From the NCBI RefSeq assembly GCF_963576615.1, contig NC_088712.1, forward strand, positions 30,905,870 through 30,969,869: a stretch of 64,000 bases of DNA, written 5' to 3'. Under the pieces are notes generated by a model, which searched no databases, was not told the origin of the DNA, and saw only the letters and a list, made by a program, of their open reading frames with translations. Shown here piece after piece: positions 10,924 through 25,900 of the stretch. This stretch comes from Watersipora subatra. Lineage: Eukaryota > Bryozoa > Gymnolaemata > Cheilostomatida > Watersiporidae. The translations under genes were made by a program, and so were the position numbers. Numbering within the stretch: the first letter of the stretch is position 1; each line of letters opens with the position of its first letter.

Positions 10924-13900
10924 GTAAGTACACATCGCCAAACGTTATCGTTAGTTTAACATATCTCTTAAATTTTGTATTTAAAGACGTATTGCTGGAT
11001 TTTTAGTTTCAAGTAAATCAAATTTAAGCTAGTATTTTACGTGATTGTCTTTTATTATAGCTTTTTCGTTTTAACTGATCCTAGTGCAGGGCACTAACAT
11101 CATCTGGTAACAATTAATTAGGTCACCTGTGCTCCGCTACGACCAATGAAGGAATCGCCAAGATGCATTGTGAGATCTTTGATAAACGTCGTTGCTTTTT
11201 TATTTATTGTTTTAATATGGCCACTAATAATGATACACATATCTGATAGGAAAATGATGTAATAGGAAATCCGCAGTTTGAGTGTTTTTCTTCACCCTTT
11301 CCATATGAACCCTGCCCAGTGTGTTTTGAATGTCTGTAGGTGTCCTGCCCTGGAGTTTGGCTCAGAAATACCAACGAGCTTTATCTAAGCATTTGCTTGT
11401 TTGGAAAGTACCAGCGTACATCGCTTGTGGAGCCTGTTTTTCCTGCTATTATTATGGAGAAGTTCAAGTTCGATAAAGTTTTCTACACAGCAGTTGATCC
11501 TGCAGAAGTATCTGACTTATTGGAAGGTAATCAACAAAATAATATTAAAACAGGTTGTTGAGCCACCATGAAAAAATTGTGGCATTGCTAAAAAAATTCA
11601 GCTAACCGCTAAAATAGTTAATAACTATGTGAAGCATAACTCTATTGCTAGCTATTAGCATGTTTTTGAAACTGTATGATATAAGTATTTGTGTTCTACA
11701 TATGTAGAACACAAATGTACCATGTAGAGGTTTTAAGTAAGTTTTGCATGTAATCAATTTTCAGCGGTGCATGAGTTCACGCTCCAAAATGATTAAACAG
11801 TATAATTTATACTACTTGCACATTACTTAAGAGTTGCCCACCCCTGTAGGAGAAACTACAGGGGTTACAGAAACTGCAGGAAACTGTTACAGAAACTACA
11901 GAAACCACATATTGCTTCTTGATTCTTCTTCTTCTTAATTTGCTTACAATTATGTCAGGCTGAGTTAGTTGGGTTGCAACTTTTTTCTTTCCTGATGCAA
12001 AACTTTAGCAAGGCCTGTTTTAAACAAAGGTTCCTTTTAAGGTTCCCTCAAATGTTTCCTTTAAGCCAGTCATGCCTTTCAGCCTGCCTTAACATTGAAT
12101 CGTTTATTGAGGAGGCTCGGTGTAGTGTTTCTGTACAAGTTTTCCTGGTAATATAATATTGAGAAAAACTAGTGCACTCCTTTAACATGTGTGGGACACG
12201 GCCCCTAGCCTCCATAAATTTTTATCTAACTCAGTTTAGCCATTTTGTAAGGATTTTAATAGCTCATTTGATCATCAGCCGTTCGTAACTGAAAAAACCA
12301 ACAAATTAGAAAATTTACATTTTGAATGTTTGGCTGCAGTTGGATCTTTACCATTGGTAATGCTATTATAAAGTAATAATAATGCTCAATATTAATAGTA
12401 AGTCGTTATAATGCTTGGTATTTGGTTATTAGATCTTATAAGTTAACTAGTTGAAGGCCCGGCGTTGCTCGGGTAATAAAAATCTTTGCACAGAAGATTT
12501 ATTTTTATTTAACGACAGTTACCATTCTAACTTTCCAACTTCATATTATGAGCAAAGTGTTTTGTGCAGCTTAATTAAATTTTTAAAAAATAATTCAAAT
12601 ATAAAAAGGTTTAGATGTAAATGTGAAATAATTAGCAAGTAATAGTTAATTTAAGTCTGTTTTGCTACGATTACAATACAAGATGATTTGGTAATGATAC
12701 AATTAATATGAACTGCGAAAACGAAATAAAAATCCTGAATACGTAGAATTAATAATAACAATTCGTGCATAGAAGCGTGTGTATAAAAAAGGTAATTGTT
12801 TCAGCAGAAGCTATTCATCAAAACTTTGAAAACGACGATACTGGTACCTCTCGACGCTGGTACAAATGTAAAAATGAGATAGTGGACTGTCTTTGTCTGA
12901 CCAAATGAAGAAAGAATGTAGAGGTTATTCCTACCCGAGATAATACCATTGTCCACATGAAAAGTATTGACCTTGACCGCGATGTAACAATTGACCCTTT
13001 TGAAAAACCGAAAATAGAAGTTCATGAAAACTCGAAAAAGCATTGCATTTCATAGAATTAACAGGATTTCAATTAATACATCATTTAGCGCGTGCAATCA
13101 AGAAAAGAGTGTATAGGGTATATAGTAAAAACTATGAATCGTAAGAGCTCTTGTAATCTCGTGGATAGAAAATTAGATTGCAAACCTGCGGTTCGGTTGC
13201 AATCTTCGTGAGTTCGAATCTAGCAGAATGCGAAATTTCAATATCTAACTTTTTAATAGCTATAGCCGGTCAGACAAACAGATATCCAAACAGATGAGGA
13301 CAGACAGACGACAAACCTTGAGAAATATATATATATATATAGATAATCAAATCTTCGTTACTTATGCTGCTTTGTAATTGTCATCTCATGTACAGTTGTA
13401 ATTAGCATTTCATTTACAGTTGTAATTGTCATCTCATGAACAGCTGTAATTGTCCTCTCATGAGCAGTTGTAATTGTAATCTCATGTACAGATTTTTAAG
13501 ATGATCAAGGGATTTGCGTAGTCAGTTTAGATGAGCAGATAAATCTTACGGCAGGATTTTAGCAAGACAAGCTGTTCATTCCATCTGTTAAACTGGCGTC
13601 GAAGTCGAGTTGATTTTGGATGTCTCTCTCTACAGGGTGAATAAGATGTATCATTCTACCTTCACATATTACGAGACTGAAAGTTAAACTCTTGGAGTCT
13701 TAAGTAGCGAGAATTTTAATTTTTAAATTTGATAGCCATCTGACAATTTATACCAGTTTACCTGCTGGTTGATGTCAAGCTCAGAGACTTTTGAGGGTGA
13801 CTCGGTGACATATTTGCAAGTCTTTCCAAGGCCTGTTTATAACTATAGGTAGGAGTAGTCTTTCCAAGGCCTGTTTATAACTATAGATAGGAGTAGTCTT

Positions 13901-16900
13901 TCCAAGGCCTGTTTAGAACTATAGATAGGAGTAGTCTTTCCAAGGCCTGTTTATAATTATAGATAGGAGTAGTCTTTCCAAGGCCTGTTTATAACTATAG
14001 ATAGGAGTAGTCTTTCCAATGCCTGTTTATAACTATAGATAGGAGTAGTCTTTCCATCATTTGTCACTGACAAAGGAGCTTGGTCAGAGCATTGCTCTAT
14101 AGCAGAAAGTCAATTACACAAATGGCATAAGCTGTCGGAGTAGTCTGCCCACTCGGTGACATCACTTTACTTGCTCAGAGATATATTCAGAGCAGCCCTG
14201 GCCTAGAGCTATAGAATGTCTTACTCGCAAACAACAGCTTGGAGGTTAAATTCTTGAAAAAAGTGTATTTCTTAAACATACGGTTTTGATTTTCAGATGA
14301 GGATGTGATATTCGAACTGGTACAGCTGTCACCTGACTCACCGGAAGGAGCAGTTCTTTTGGCATCCTTCCAGCGAAACGTTAGGGATTTCTTGTATCCG
14401 TACCCCCAGCTGTTGCCTTCATACGGATCTGCTGATCGAGAGGTTCTCATGGAGAAAAGCTGGGATTTTCCAGTAAGTGCTAAGTGTGTGAGCTGCAAAC
14501 TTTGAAAGAAATAAGAGTAAGAACTATATACAAGCAGCATTTTTGTTGATTTTTTGTTGTTTGTGAACATGTTTATCATTGTTGACAATATGGAAATTAC
14601 TAGCAAGGATGACAACCACTTGCTCGCCCATGTCATCGGATACTTGACACTGAAAAGCATGGTGTTATGCATTCAGGTTCAATCTGTGTAGTGTCATCAT
14701 GAACATATATGACAACCACTTTCTCTTCGGTGTTATAGGAAAATGAGCACTTGACACTGAACAGCATGACTTATTCCATGCAACTTTTTTGTGACGTTTT
14801 TAATAGCATACACGGTGACCAACTGATTTCCCATGCCATAGATTATACAGCATTTTGTAATATTTCAAGAGTGTAACATATAAAATTGCTCCGGTTTTAA
14901 ATTTTGACTTTGAAATATGTTTTGTTGTCGGCTCCAAAACAAGACTGCTATTATAGTTGGCGCATATCTTGTTTTAACTCAGCGGTAAAAACACTTGTAT
15001 CTGTTTAGGGCATTGCACCGAGGTTAGAATTTGGATCTCATGCTAAGATCAAGGAAGTGAAAATACCCAAGTATATGCAATCCTCGCTGAACACTGACTT
15101 TTTGGTAAGAACAGATGTCCCAATGCTTATATAATTTATTTATATTATTTTGTGTGTCTATAGATATAAATATCAGTCTTCGTCCAGTTATAGCGATAAA
15201 GTTTTCACAATGGAAAATCTGCTTCGCATTGGATTTGAACTTAGAGCTTCCAGTTCTTCAGATGGGCGATCTAACCCAATATATTGTGCTATTCCTGCCA
15301 TACTATGAATTAATTAGGCACATATTTATGCATCGCTTGCGAAAACACTAGCACGCTTTAAGTTCATGGTTGCGTTATAGATCATTACGCGTAACGTGAC
15401 AAGCTGGCTTCAGATGTAGGACCATAGGCTCTGATCATAGTAAGTTACTCTAGCCTAAGCTACTCAAGCTCATAGAGTAACTATTTCATGACTCTATGAG
15501 TAACTATCTCATGACTCTATGAGTAACTATTTTATTACCTGTACGATCACCTAGTCTACCTATATGATTTTATATAAAAATGTTGCGGAAAAAGGTTTTA
15601 AGTAAATAAACTTGGATTGGCTTCACCTGAATATGTTTCTAGCCAAAGCTGTGCATATTAAACATTGCCATTCAGAAGACATGACTATACTGCTATAAAC
15701 CGGAATTCACCACAGGGGATACAAGTATCGATAACTCCAAAAATATTTGTTTACGTTGTGGCGGAGTAGTATAGCCTGTTTTAGTTATGCGCAATTTTTT
15801 TCTGCATATGAAACGAAACTCATCAATGGTGGTGGTCTTCTCTTACCCTTGGTAAGTTAACCGTTCAACTAATATTTCAAATACATGTACATGTTAATAG
15901 CCAAATTACTGAGTACTATTGTCAGTCCTTGTTTTTGGTTTGCATCGAACCACTAAAGAAAACTTTGTTAAATCTTAATCTTGGATGGAATAATTGGAAT
16001 ATGATTGGTCAACATAATATCTGAAGTTGTCTTTTCTTGGTCAACATAATATCTTGAGTTGCTTTTTCGTGAAGCAAGTTGTTTGATCAACATTTTAAAG
16101 GCAAGTTTTCTTTGTATGATAGTTATTACAAAGTTTAATGCTGGTATCCGAGTATCTAATTTGTGATAGAAACAGTTATGGGTTGTGACGTGAGGAGACA
16201 ATCCTCTGTCTGCTATATATCAGCTCCGCATAATAGAGTTTCACTGATGTAATGCTGTTTTCCATTACATGCAAAAAACAATGAAAAGATAAATCCAGAA
16301 TTATTAAGTACATTAAGTTGAATAGATTTGTTTTAAAAGTTGGTAATCTATTATTATTGCTGAGGAATCGGGATAATAAATTGAAGGTTGTGGTGACAGA
16401 AAGTTCATAAAGTGAAATATATAATGGTGGGTGTAGTATGTTGGCGTGTGTATGATTACTATATGTATAGTATGATTATATGTACTATACGGTAATTGCT
16501 GCCTCAAAGTATGTACATGTTTCATTGAGGTAAGTGTTTGTTACCGTTATTCCCATAGCCAGTTGGACGTTCAGTCAGGGCTAGAGCGAGGAGCCCCTCT
16601 CCAAGAACATATATGTATCCAGACTCAGAGGAAGAAGGAAAAGGCTACCAAGATCCAACTGTGGCTTCTATAACGAGGTCACAATCTCTCTCCCCCAGTA
16701 GGAAAACTCGTTACAAATCTCTGGCTAATAGACCTCCATTTCTAATACAGCGGGTATGCATGTCTGTTTATCAATTGTGTGTTTTTCTAGAGATAGCCGA
16801 GCTAGCCACTAGTCGCTAGCCGTACTAGTCGCTAGCCGTACTAGTCACTAGCCGTACAAGTCGCTAGCCGTACAAGTCGCTAGCCGTACAAGTCGCTAGC

Positions 16901-19900
16901 CGTACTAGTCACTAGCCTTACTAGTCGCTAACCGTACTAGTCACTAGCCGTACTAGTCACTAGTCGCTAGCCGTACTAGTCACTAGCCGTACTAGTCGCT
17001 AGCCGTACTAGTCACTAGCCGTACTAGTCACTAGCCGTACTAGTCACTAGCTGTACTAGTCACTAGCCGTACTAGTCACTAGCCGCTAGCCGTACTAGTC
17101 GCTAGCCGTACTAGTCACTAGCCGTACAAGTCGCTAGCCGTACAATTCGCTAGCCGTACTAGTCGCTAGCTGTACTAGTCGCTAGCCGTACTAGGCGCTA
17201 GCCGTACTAGTCACTAGCCGTACTAGTCACTAGCTGTACTAGTCACTAGCCGTACTAGTCACTAGCCGCTAGCCGTACTAGTCGCTAGCCGTACTAGTCA
17301 CTAGCCGTACAAGTCGCTAGCCGTACAATTCGCTAGCCGTACTAGTCGCTAGCCGTACTATTCGCTAGCCGTACTAGTCGCTAGCCGTACTAGTCGCTAG
17401 CCGAACTAGTCGCTAGCCGAACTAGTCGCTAGCCGAACTAGTCACTAGCCGTACTAGTCGCTAGCCGTACTAGTCGCTAGCCGTACTAGTCGCTAGCCGT
17501 ACTAGTCGCTAGCTGTACTAGTCGCTAGCCGTACTAGTCACTAGCCTTACTAGTCACTAGCTGTACTAGTCGCTAGCCGTACTAGTCACTAGCTGTACTA
17601 GTCGCTAGCCGTACTATTCACTAGATGTATTAGTCTGAACCCAAGGGCATGCTCAGTGAATGAACAGGTAATGAAACTTGCATTCACTACATTTACATTA
17701 AAAAAATAAATCGTCCAATCAAACTCACTAAAATGTGTCGCCATCTCAACAGTGTAATGTCATTCCTGAAACTTCTGTTCAATCTTTGTGTGATGCCAAT
17801 GTAGAGAATGAAATGGTTGGAAAGACTAAAGTGATAGCATTAAACCGTCCAATCCTATGCGAGCTTTGGATAGGCATGAACATCTTTGTGGCTGCCAAGT
17901 TTTTGGCTTCGATTGTTTCATCGACTTTCTTCTATCGTGGTTTCTGATGTCAAAAGTAAAATGAGAATTGCTAATACTCCTAGTGCCAGTGTCAGCCTTT
18001 CTATGAGTCTTTTGCAGAGCACTCTGCATGTTGAAATTGCAAGCAAAATATTTTGTCTAACATCTACCCTGTAATCTTTTTTATATATGTTTTTGTATAA
18101 ATTTTACATAATTTTATTTTAAAGCCTCAAGACTGTTACAGCGTTTGGGCTAAGGCTCATGTCAAATTTAGGTTAATTTACAAAAACTTACAAAGGGGTG
18201 TAAAAGACCACCTACGAAACACCCGCAGTAAAAGCATGAAATTTTAGCTATTTAGTCGGATGTCCTTAAATTATCTGCAGCCTAACCTTGACTACCATCC
18301 CGACAACAAGGGTTTTAAGAAACTTAGGCTGGTGTTTATATAGCAAATAGGCTAATTTCTAGCAGGGTAGGACAGGGCAACCAGGGGCAATTGGTGACGC
18401 CGTCGATCCTTAGGTTCTCTCACCAATCGACCCTCTTCCTTATGCTACAATTTGAAGGTCTATGTCGTTTCTAGAGGCCCTAGATCTATGATAGATCATA
18501 CGCTTACTTCAACAAGACTTATTTTTTCAACTGTCTGCAGTTAGACGATTCGGTAATCCACAGAAAACCAGGCTCACCGAGTCCTCGGAGCAAGAAAGGA
18601 ATGCGTACTCAATCGGCACAGACAAGTCTTCGCAGACCATGTAGCAGGGTAAGTAGAAGAGATCATTTATATGTAGGTCGTGTGAGTAGGTATATAGGTC
18701 ATGGGAGTTTATATGTAGGTCATGCGACTACATTTGTAAATTATCTGGTGAGGTACATGACATCTGACTAGATGAACCGTTTTTAAGATTGAATGCATAC
18801 ATTGTATGACTTAGTGCATAGATGATATGACAAGGTACACAGAACATATGACGAGATGCACAGATCATATGACAGGATATCGTGAGCCAAAGTATATAGA
18901 GGATGAACTAACATGCTTTAGCAGGGGTGTATCTACAAGCATGCTTTCGGGTGCATGCTTGTAGATGCACCCTATCAAACAATACATGTAAATTAGACAT
19001 GCTCATGTTGAGGCTAGTTTCTCTCTGCTGCCTCATTGCAATCTTTGGCAGCATGAAGCAATCATGAGCATTTATTTTAGATGCCATCTTAAAATTAATA
19101 AAACCTATCACCTAAAACTCCACCCCTACCTTTTACTAGAACAGTTTTATCCCAACTGAAGTTATAGCGAATCGTCATACAAGATGGACAAAATTGTTTC
19201 GATAAAGATTTTAGTAGAACTTTTATTTATTGAGGCTGTCTGTTCGCTTAGAACTCTATTACAACAGGATGTGAGCTGGTAGTGAGTTGGTAAGTTAGCA
19301 AGCTTTTAAAATAATACTACCATGGTTCTATTTATAGGTGCAAGACTCCGCTGCAGCACCTCCGTACTACTCTGATGAAGGTCAGGTATAGGTCATGCAT
19401 TTTGTCCTGACTTGTCAGTAGAGTAGTATTAGGCCTTATTAATACTGATTAGTACTGGTGCAGTTGATGGTTTGCTCCATGAGCAATTATGGAGATCATG
19501 GAGACCTTAGTCACTTGGTTTGGACAAACATTCTCAAAAGTATTACAACTCTATATATATATATACATATACTAGCTGTGCTACTTGGCGTTGCTCGGGC
19601 AATAGAAAAGTCTTTTGACAGAAAAATGATTTGTGTTTAACATATAACATTTGCCATTCTAACTATTAAACTACATATCATGAGAAAGGCGTCTTGTCTT
19701 ATAAACAATGAGAAGTAGTGGGAGTTGCTCGCTATTAGCCAGTTTAATAACGTGAGCGAACAGCTTGTCGTGACGTTACGCTATGACCCGCGTCATATAC
19801 AAAGCAGTTAGGTATTTGCTCTCATATAATGACTTATATTCTGTAGTCTAGTGGGTAAGGCGTCAGACTGGTGGATGGCAGGGTCCGAGATCGAATCTTC

Positions 19901-22900
19901 TTCAGTACGGAATATTTATTCCAAGATTTTAAGATCTATCAATTGATCAATCAATCCTACAAACAACAAACTTTGAAAAATATATATATCAATTGAAGTG
20001 TTCGTCATATGTCTAGTTAATAGTGATTATTTGAAATACTCGCAGTCAAGTGCGCTGTGAGAGATCATCATGTGTAATGATTATATGTACAATTATTCCG
20101 AACTGGTGCATTCGGAATAATTATTCCGAATTGGTGGTTTAGTGGTAGTTCGCTTGGCTTCACATATGTGCATCCGAATGTACAGGTTCGATTCTTGTGA
20201 GGTGCAATGTTTTTTCTAATTCTCGTTGCCAGCTTGAAACAACAGACATAGCTCTTATTATAGTAAAAGTTAACATATTAGCGTAAGTTACTAGCTTAAG
20301 TTACTAGCTTAAGTTACTAGTTTAAGTTAATAGCTTAAGTTACTAGCTTAAGTTACTAGCTTAAGTTACTAGTTTAGGTTACTAGTTTAAGTTACTAGCT
20401 TAAGTTACTAGCTTGAGTTACTAGCGTAAGTTACTAGCTTAAGTTACTAGTTTAGGCTACTAGCTCAAGTTACTAGCTTAAGTTACTAGCTTAAGTTACT
20501 AGCTTAAGTTAATAGTTTAGGTTACTAGCTTAAGTTAATAGCTTAAGTTACTAGCTTAAGTTACTAATTTAGGTTACTAGCTTAAGTTACTAGTTTAAGT
20601 TACTAGCTCAAGTTACTAGCTTAAGTTACTAGCTTAAGTTACTAGTTTAAGTTACTAGCTTAAGTTACTAGTTTAGGTTACTAAAAAATTCTTTGGGTAA
20701 AGAAACTTAAGCCAACAGCAACTACACCTGCCACTGTTTATAAACTATTTTAAATCTTCAACGAGTGTTTAGCATATGTAAGAAATGTTTGCCAATTACC
20801 TATTTTAGCGATTCCTTGAGCTTTCAATATTATGCATTGGTTGGACACACACAGAAATATAAAATACATGTACTGTCATTTGAAAGTTACAACGGTATAT
20901 GTTGTATGTGTTGATTAAAAATAAATTTTCTATGCAAAACCTTTTTTAGTGTCCGTACAACGCCGCCCATTCATCTAGTTACAATAAAATATGGCATTAG
21001 TAGTTTTCTGGCCTGTTTCTAATGATAGGTAAAAGAGATTCCTTCAATTTTATTCTTTGCCACTGGAAAAGAGGAGTTTTAAGTTACATACTTGTAAGGA
21101 CCATCCAATAATAATATACTTGTTTTGCATGTCATTTGACTCTAAACGATGAATGGCCAGCCGCCAAATTATTTGAATGTTAAATTGCAGATCTTACAAA
21201 GTATCTCCTATGCTCATCGGTCTTCTTTGCAAAGGGTTTATTAAGTTTGTAATCTTTACAGAGTCCGATGTGGAATATACCGGAAGCTATCGTAGACGTC
21301 AGACCCGATCAGTACCTGAAATAACTCTTCCTCCTAGAAGAAGTGTCAGTCCTGTTACATATCGTCGTTCATTACGAGAGAGGTATGGCTCATTTCTCAG
21401 CAAATCGATCGTTGACAATTACTTTCTAGAAGGTGCTCAGAAATTATTGTAACCACCTATTAGCTAAAGACTATTGTTGTCAGCAGTAGCACTGGGCCAT
21501 AAGCTAAGGCAGTTTATCTTGCATTTCCGTTGGCACCTCTTTTCAGTGGCAATTTTTTGCACTTAGTAAATAGATTTGATGGTGTAGAATTTATATGCAA
21601 TGAGTTGCCATGCTTACCATTCCCACTAGTGGGAGAATTTTCCCATTTTAGGTTTGATAGATTTTAAGGAGCTGTCTCTTTTCACACTGAGTTGTAATTG
21701 ACTCTTTACGGAGTGAGTCACAGTTTATCCATTTATTACAAAGGTCAAGGTCAAAGCAACGCCCACTGTAATTTGTTTTCTTGTCGTGCATTCATTGTTT
21801 GAGCTTTGCTATGGCTTGTGTAGCCCACATAGATGGCTCTCATAAAATTAATTTGATAATATCGCCTGAGCCCGCGTGTCAAACACTTAGTCATTGTCTA
21901 AAAAGCTGAAAAAATACTTTTTAAAAAGCCTGAAAGGTCTGTTTCAAATGGTGCATGTCTTCAACTTGTCTGGAAGGCTCTCAAATTCACAGAGCATGCT
22001 ATCAGAGGCTGACTAACAACAGCAAGATTGAGCTTGCTAGGAAAAAACACAGTGAGGTGAGTGCGTATTTTTTTTAGATTTGTGATACTTTTAAAAAAGT
22101 GATACTTTTTGAGTGATACCACCCAAAAATTTAAGGTGAGATAATGCGACTTTAAATTATTCTATAAAATAATGATTGTGGTGGCCAACCAAGATGCTTG
22201 TATTCATTTTGAAAAATAAGTAAATTTTAATCCAGCCAGACGTTAACTATTAGCCTTGCCCTTGTTTATCAAATAGACAAATCATGCATGTATTCACTCT
22301 GGTCTATTGGTCTAAGCTGACTAAATGATAATGATTTCCCCAGTCAATATTGTCCTGGCATTCATTTAGCCACATAAAAAGAGTTGGAAACCCGCTACTT
22401 ATGATACAACTTATCAAGATGAAGATGAGCCACCAAAGAAAATAACAAGATCTAAGTCTGCTGTCTACTTCTACGCATCAAGGCCAACACTTGAATGTGA
22501 ATATGTGATTTGTGAAAAGAAAATGCGGTACTACTCACACAAATCAACTACTCGCAAAGTTGTCCTTCAAGTAGCCAAAACTGTGTGTGCTGGTGTGTCC
22601 ATATATCCTATAAATTAACGTGAGGCATGATTGCTTCAGTTGTTTCGACTATGATAAGTAATTTATATATTGTTTTGTATTGTTTTGCAGTCCAGCTTGT
22701 ACTGGTATGGTACCAATGATTGGCATCACATCACGTTGCAAGCAGCTATGACCTCCACAGCTGATTTAAACTTATATCGACATGTTCAAGCATGGTTGTG
22801 CGTAAAAATCTTGTTAATTTTGCGAGCGGTGCACCTGCCTACATATTCAGGTGGATTGAATAATGCTGCTACCATCAAACAGGAAGAACATATACTTTCT

Positions 22901-25900
22901 AGAACTTTCATCAAGATACGGTTGCTTTAGAAATGGCCCTCATAGCAAGTGTTATGATGAGTATATCTGCGTCATACTCGATACACAACTGCATAAGTGG
23001 CGAAAATATTGATCAATCTTGAATCGACAGAATCAATTAAGAAGATTGTTCAACACTTACCTATGGTACCTTGGAACTTTTTATGTAAAGGGATAGCAGA
23101 GAGCTGTGTCTTTAACTGTAGTTTGTGGATATTTTGGCTCACGTTCCCTGAAGTAAACTGAGTTAGAAACCTTATCAGAAGACTAGTTCATATCTATAGC
23201 AGATATGATCAAATTACTATAAATGCAGTGACTCCAAGCTATTGAGGATGTGGGGCCATTTCTTGTAGATGCCATGGTGCCTATCCAAGCTCTGCCTACT
23301 ATATTGCTATTCTTTCCACATTCCATCAACTTGCTGATACCATTCTTGATGTGCTTGTTGCTCATGCTAAGAAGTACAAGGTTGCTTGTGTGGATTTTGT
23401 GATTGAAAACTATTACAAGAAGAGAGTCAAGAGGAGTAATGCAAAAGGGGATAAGAAACTACAAAGCAATTTTCATGTTAGTAATTAAGCTGTGAAGATA
23501 TCAAACTGAAAAGCTTCTGTAAAGTCTGATATGAAAGCTGATGTTGGCATTCATTGTTTCACGCTGGAAGACTGCAGTCAAGCAGGATCCCCTGATACTC
23601 TACACAACAACAACAAGATCATGCTACTGGCTTAATATCAACCATTATGCTCAAACCACCACTATAGGAGGCGACTACTTTGGCTTGCGATTACAAGGAG
23701 GCAGACACGCGTCTCGTGCCGCATGCATGTCACATTGCTGATGACTATTCACAGGCGGTGATTGAATCTTTTAACATAGACGTCACCATCATGGCACTTG
23801 TCTATGGTAGGAATATTAATTGCTTACTCTGTTTTTCTTATTGGACAGAGGGATGAGAAGTGGCTATTAGATGTCAGTGCAATGGCTACTAATAATTTAC
23901 CAATGTGAAAGTCTCATAGGTTTGCATGGTTTCTCTGGCTGTGGTTCAGTTTCGTCCTTTGCATGCGAAGGAAAAAATAATCATAGGAAACTCATCAAAA
24001 CAGACGTATACTGTCAGCAGGCAATAGAAGGACTTAGAGAATCATTTAAGTTTCGAGGCAACTTTATTCTCTCTGTGAGACTTACCCACACAGACTCTAT
24101 GGCCAAGAAAATAGCACCTAAGAATGACACAGACTTCAACTGACTAAAGTACAGGCTATTTGTGTCCAGATCTGGAAAAAGTCAGTCCCACCCTCCCAGC
24201 CATCAATCGCTGAAAGAACACGCGCATTTTGCCAATTATGTAGCAGCTACCTACATGTATATAAAAAGAGGCAAGAACACAACTTGCCAATGCCCATTTT
24301 CTTCTTTACATGGGTGGATACTGGATATGAGTACGCAGTGAAGTGTCATACCAGAATCATCACCCCACCTGATATTCTACAAGCAGTTCTATGGAAGTGT
24401 CAAACATGCAGGTGCCGAGGGAACTGATGTGCCAGTATCATGGCAAAGCTGATTTTCGTGCACTTGTGTGCAATAAAAAAAAACTGAAGCAGCAGTAGCA
24501 GAGAATGCTGATAGTGAGGACAATGACTAAGAACTCAACATATTGAACAAATAGATAGGATATGCGATATTATGAAGTGACCCAGCTCATGTTGTAAGAC
24601 TGTTGATATTAGTATTACTACTACCGTATTAATCACCATGTTCACAGTGCTTGCAGCATTCTGGTTATTTTCTATGATTCATCAGTGACAGGTTATAAAC
24701 ATAATTATAGTGTTTTTAATTTCGTTGTAAAATAAAGCTATTGAACCATATACAGTATATATATACATGTATATATATGTGTGTATATAGTTTACATTTA
24801 CGTGTAACAATTGTAGGATATGGAATGTTAGACAATAGATAGAAGATGAATTTTGACTTCATCACTGACATCCTCAATTACTGCAAAATAATTATATAAT
24901 AATCTGCAAATCTTATGCTTCTATGGAAGGAATTCTATTGACAGTCTTAAAAAATAATTTTTATCAAGCTTCTCACAGAAGCGAAAATAACAACTACGGC
25001 AACTTTTCAGTTTTCAATTCTCCATACCCAAATTAGTCTAAATCACTGCAGAAATTGTCACTGAAAGGGGTTGCCAAAGAGACTTCATTTCTAGAGCTGT
25101 TTCGTCTGTTCGGCCCTCAGCTTACAGATAACTTTTATGATCACTTCAAGGTTATTGCTAACCACTATCAATACAAAGATCCTTAGTTGGGAGTATTCAG
25201 GCTTTGATTTTGGTCATTAAGTTGTGAACTGGTAAGACATGAAACTAAACTTTTTAAAACCAGCCTATTGAGTCACCAATCTTTCTGTTACTGCAACCTA
25301 CAATTCTCTATACTGACTCCTCCGCAATTCTGTTAGGTTACTAACTTTTAAATCACATTTGTTCAACTTAATCAATAATTCCTGATTTCCGTCTTATTAT
25401 TATTGTTGTTGCTGTAATGAAAAATGTCATTTTCGTTGAAGATTTGTCAATAAAAAGTTTTACAAACCAAAACTGCTTACACCAAACTGTTTAGCTATTC
25501 ATAACAACTAAACGCGCGCCAACTTTAGTTTTCTTCCATTTATGAAGATCACTCGTGTTGCAGATACCTCGACAATGAGACTGTAGATGAAGAGTGGAGA
25601 AGACGTCGCGTTGAGAGAGCCGAGAGAGCCTTAGCGGAGTCTCTCGCCAGCTCGTATCGTGCTGTACGTTAAGTACAGTCCAGCCAGATATAGAATTGAC
25701 AGGCTTTTTGTAGATTCTAGATTTAACTGAATGGTGAATGCTTATTGAATCATGTGTACCATAGTATGCTAATCACTGACTTGGTATTCATAGAAAAAAA
25801 CTGTATTGGTGATGTTGGCATGTCTGCTATTTGTAGAGGTCATTGGTTAGCTATGACGACTCGTTGGAAGACTTGGCCGATGACTTCGACCGATCCCGTC

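Larger units (their letters stand above)
11527..14296 (+). other. Intron 2 of the SPATA6-like gene
   Basis: Holds a 30-bp perfect palindrome (11687-11716), a composite mobile element (12441-13344) and two minisatellites (13371-13494, 13819-14056). The rest is unremarkable. Confidence 0.75.

Noticed and set aside
17735-17947. Extra SPATA6 exon in intron 5
   Set aside because: The translated end is hydrophobic and unlike the family, there is no suitable donor, and exons 5 and 6 join cleanly in phase 0.
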